Position numbers and translations under genes: made by a program. A DNA stretch of 8,714 nucleotides from a bacterium (GTDB taxonomy: Bacteria > UBP14 > UBA6098 > B30-G16): assembly GCA_030620455.1 (NCBI GenBank), contig JAUXEQ010000050.1, forward strand, positions 1-8,714, given 5' to 3'. The notes beneath the pieces are model-generated. The model was not told the origin of the DNA and ran no database searches. It saw nothing but the letters and a program-made list of their open reading frames with translations. Below, in pieces: positions 6,821 through 8,714 of this stretch; positions within the stretch are counted from its first letter, which is position 1; each line of letters starts with the position of its first letter.

Positions 6821-6826
6821 GATAAA

Positions 6827-7447
6827 ATGTATCTTGTTGGAATTACAGGCCAAATCGCTTCCGGTAAAACTAGTGTTGCTAGGATGTATAAAGAAATGGG
6901 AGCTTTTCTTATCGACGCGGATAAAATTGGCCATGAGCTTTTAAAAGACTCGGAAATTAAAAAACAGTTAGTTATGGAGTTGGGGGAAGAAATTCTCGAT
7001 GACGATAATGAAGTTATTCGAGATGAACTTGGTGCGAAGGTTTTTTGTAGTTCAGATAGTTTAGAAGTAATCAATAGAATAATGAGCAAGAGAATTGTCT
7101 CAGAAATACGAGAAGTTATCGCTGAACTTCAAGAAAATCGCTTTCCGGGTATTGTAGTTATCGATGCTGCTCTTTTCCCCAAATGGGATATTGTTAAAGC
7201 CATGGATATTGTCATATTAATTGAAGCACCAAAATGGCAAAGATTAAATAGATTGGTTCGACAAAGGGGGTTGACACCGGAAGATAGTAACAGAAGAATT
7301 GATGTACAAGAAGAGCTTTTCAAAGAATTTTATCCCCGGCAAACGATAGTTGTTAATAATAATGGCGATTTTGTTGGTCTCCGTGTTCATGCTATGAGTG
7401 CATGGTTAGAGATTAAAGATAAAGCCAAAGAAAAAGCCAGTAGGTAA
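6827..7447 (+). CDS. coaE: Dephospho-CoA kinase
   Basis: CoaE phosphorylates dephospho-CoA with ATP in the last step of coenzyme A synthesis, in the cytoplasm. The protein starts MYLVGITGQIASGKTS, with the P-loop at residues 8-15 (GQIASGKT), where K14 and T15 bind the ATP phosphates. FLIDADKIGHELL (28-39) is the conserved substrate-side motif. A lid rich in arginine, RLNRLVRQRG (R139, R142, R145), and the C-terminal VVNNNGD are also typical. At 206 residues it has the normal family length. The motif usually read as a PLLFE-type loop is diverged here (VIDAALFPKW, 111-120). ATG 6827 is chosen over TTG 6773 because of the ribosome binding site and because the P-loop normally begins a few residues from the start. 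It diverges from rnfD and is followed after 171 bases by miaB. Confidence 0.92.
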   Translation: MYLVGITGQIASGKTSVARMYKEMGAFLIDADKIGHELLKDSEIKKQLVMELGEEILDDDNEVIRDELGAKVFCSSDSLEVINRIMSKRIVSEIREVIAELQENRFPGIVVIDAALFPKWDIVKAMDIVILIEAPKWQRLNRLVRQRGLTPEDSNRRIDVQEELFKEFYPRQTIVVNNNGDFVGLRVHAMSAWLEIKDKAKEKASR

Positions 7448-7618
7448 CAAGAAATAATATTTGGTTTTAAGGATGTTTTTTTATTTTCAATTCCAAATAA
7501 TGTATCAATTTTTTGAAATGAATTTTTGCTTTTTACAGGCGGTCTTAGAAAATTAGGGCAGCCTTTTAATTTACATTCTTGAATAATGCAACGAGCAAAT
7601 TATTTTTTAAGTGTATAT

Positions 7619-8714
7619 ATGAAAAAAAAGTATCACATAATAACCTACGGTTGCCAGATGAATAAATATGATTCATTAACATTAAAGCAGCAACTTAATG
7701 AAGAAGGTCATTATTGGGTAGATAAACCTGAGACAGCTGAACTAATTATTGTAAACACTTGTGCTGTTCGATTGCATGCAGAAAATAGAGCTCTTGGTAG
7801 ACTCAAAACATTAATAGGTTTGAAAAAAAGACGAAGCAATATACAGATAGGAATAATGGGTTGTGTGGCTCAAGAGTTAGGAGCAAAACTTTTCGAAATT
7901 CTTCCCGGCATCGATTTCGTTATTGGAACCGATCAAGTTGATGTGATTTCCGATATAGCTTCGGGGGTCTTGGAACCTGCAACTTATACAAATGTAGACA
8001 GCGATTTCTTAGGTTTAGATATATCAGCATATATTCCCAAGAATCAAGTAAGTTCTTTTGTTACAATAATGCGAGGATGTAACAATTTATGTTCGTATTG
8101 TATCGTTCCATATGTTAGAGGGAGGGAGAGAAGCAAACCAGAAAGAGAAATCCTCTCAGAAATTCAACAAAATATTAATCGGGGTATTAAAGAAATTATT
8201 CTTTTAGGACAAAATGTAAATTCATATAAATATGGGAATATCTATTTTCATAATCTATTAAGGTCTATTATGACAATTAATGGAGTTAAGAGACTTCGAT
8301 TTGTTACAAATCATCCAAAGGATTTTTCTGATGAAATTCTTGATATAGTTAAGGAATATTCCGAAATCATTCCACCAGCATTTCATCTTCCCCTTCAAAG
8401 CGGAAGTGACAAAATACTATCTGCAATGAACAGAAAATACGATTTGAAACACTACATGAATATGATAGAAAATATTTATCGACGTTTTCCCAATGCAGCA
8501 ATATCAACAGATATCATTGTAGGATTTCCAGGTGAGACAGAGCAGGATTTTAGAGTAACACTTGAAACCATGAGAGCTGTGAAATTTGCTGGTTCGTTTT
8601 CATTTAGGTATTCTGTTCGACCAGGAACTTATGCTGTTTCGCTTGAAGATGATGTTCCAGAGGAAACAAAAATCGAGCGATTAAAACAGATTATTGATCT
8701 TGGTATTAAACTTG
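7619..8714 (+). CDS. miaB: MiaB tRNA methylthiotransferase (3' end beyond window)
   Basis: MiaB is a radical-SAM enzyme that adds a methylthio group to i6A37 of tRNAs reading codons that begin with U. The visible 365 residues are open to the window edge. The N-terminal methylthiotransferase domain has TYGCQMNKYDS (C12), NTCAV (C48) and MGCVAQ (C82), the ligands of the auxiliary 4Fe-4S cluster. The radical-SAM motif is RGCNNLCSYC with C154, C158 and C161, followed by IVPYVRGRERS, characteristic of MiaB rather than RimO or MtaB. HLPLQSGSD, DIIVGFPGET and FRYSVRPGT complete the core. About 75 C-terminal residues, including the TRAM domain, are missing because the window ends. No Shine-Dalgarno sequence precedes ATG 7619, and no in-frame start is visible just upstream. 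The 171 bases before it hold no clear gene or terminator. Confidence 0.93.
   Translation, partial: MKKKYHIITYGCQMNKYDSLTLKQQLNEEGHYWVDKPETAELIIVNTCAVRLHAENRALGRLKTLIGLKKRRSNIQIGIMGCVAQELGAKLFEILPGIDFVIGTDQVDVISDIASGVLEPATYTNVDSDFLGLDISAYIPKNQVSSFVTIMRGCNNLCSYCIVPYVRGRERSKPEREILSEIQQNINRGIKEIILLGQNVNSYKYGNIYFHNLLRSIMTINGVKRLRFVTNHPKDFSDEILDIVKEYSEIIPPAFHLPLQSGSDKILSAMNRKYDLKHYMNMIENIYRRFPNAAISTDIIVGFPGETEQDFRVTLETMRAVKFAGSFSFRYSVRPGTYAVSLEDDVPEETKIERLKQIIDLGIKL

Noticed and set aside
7579..7606. Possible miaB promoter (TTGAAT, 16 bases, TATTTT)
   Set aside because: Both boxes match weakly in a very AT-rich region, and the transcript would start about 6 bases before the ATG.

Overview
The window is AT-rich and densely coded. 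It looks like chromosomal DNA from a Gram-negative, probably anaerobic bacterium. TolB implies an outer membrane, and an Rnf complex with a long, ferredoxin-rich RnfB implies ferredoxin-based redox metabolism. The tRNA-Val(GAC) and CoaE would fit a Bacteroidetes/FCB-type lineage or a poorly sampled candidate phylum, but I cannot fix the taxonomy from sequence alone. No mobile element, CRISPR array, integrase or clear sign of recent transfer is visible.

Layout. Left, minus strand: the possible first codons of a gene running off the edge (1-56), tolB (58-1350) and tRNA-Val(GAC) (1532-1608). Centre, minus strand, read from 6636 down to 1806: rnfD, rnfG, rnfE, a 122-residue helical protein of unknown function, rnfA, a small DUF2007-like protein, and rnfB. 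Right, plus strand: coaE (6827-7447) and a miaB cut by the window end (7619-8714). The rnf cluster and coaE diverge from a 190-bp intergenic region. No gap without a gene exceeds 300 bases.

How the genes work together. RnfA, RnfD and RnfE are membrane subunits, RnfG is a membrane-anchored flavoprotein, and RnfB is a membrane-anchored iron-sulfur protein. Together they form most of an Rnf ferredoxin:NAD+ oxidoreductase, which couples electron transfer to Na+ or H+ translocation. RnfC, the NADH-binding subunit, is not encoded here, although it usually sits beside rnfD. Two small soluble proteins of uncertain function are placed inside the operon, and one is translationally coupled to rnfB. These two genes and the missing rnfC are the most unusual points of the window. 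The other genes (tolB, tRNA-Val, coaE, miaB) are ordinary housekeeping genes.
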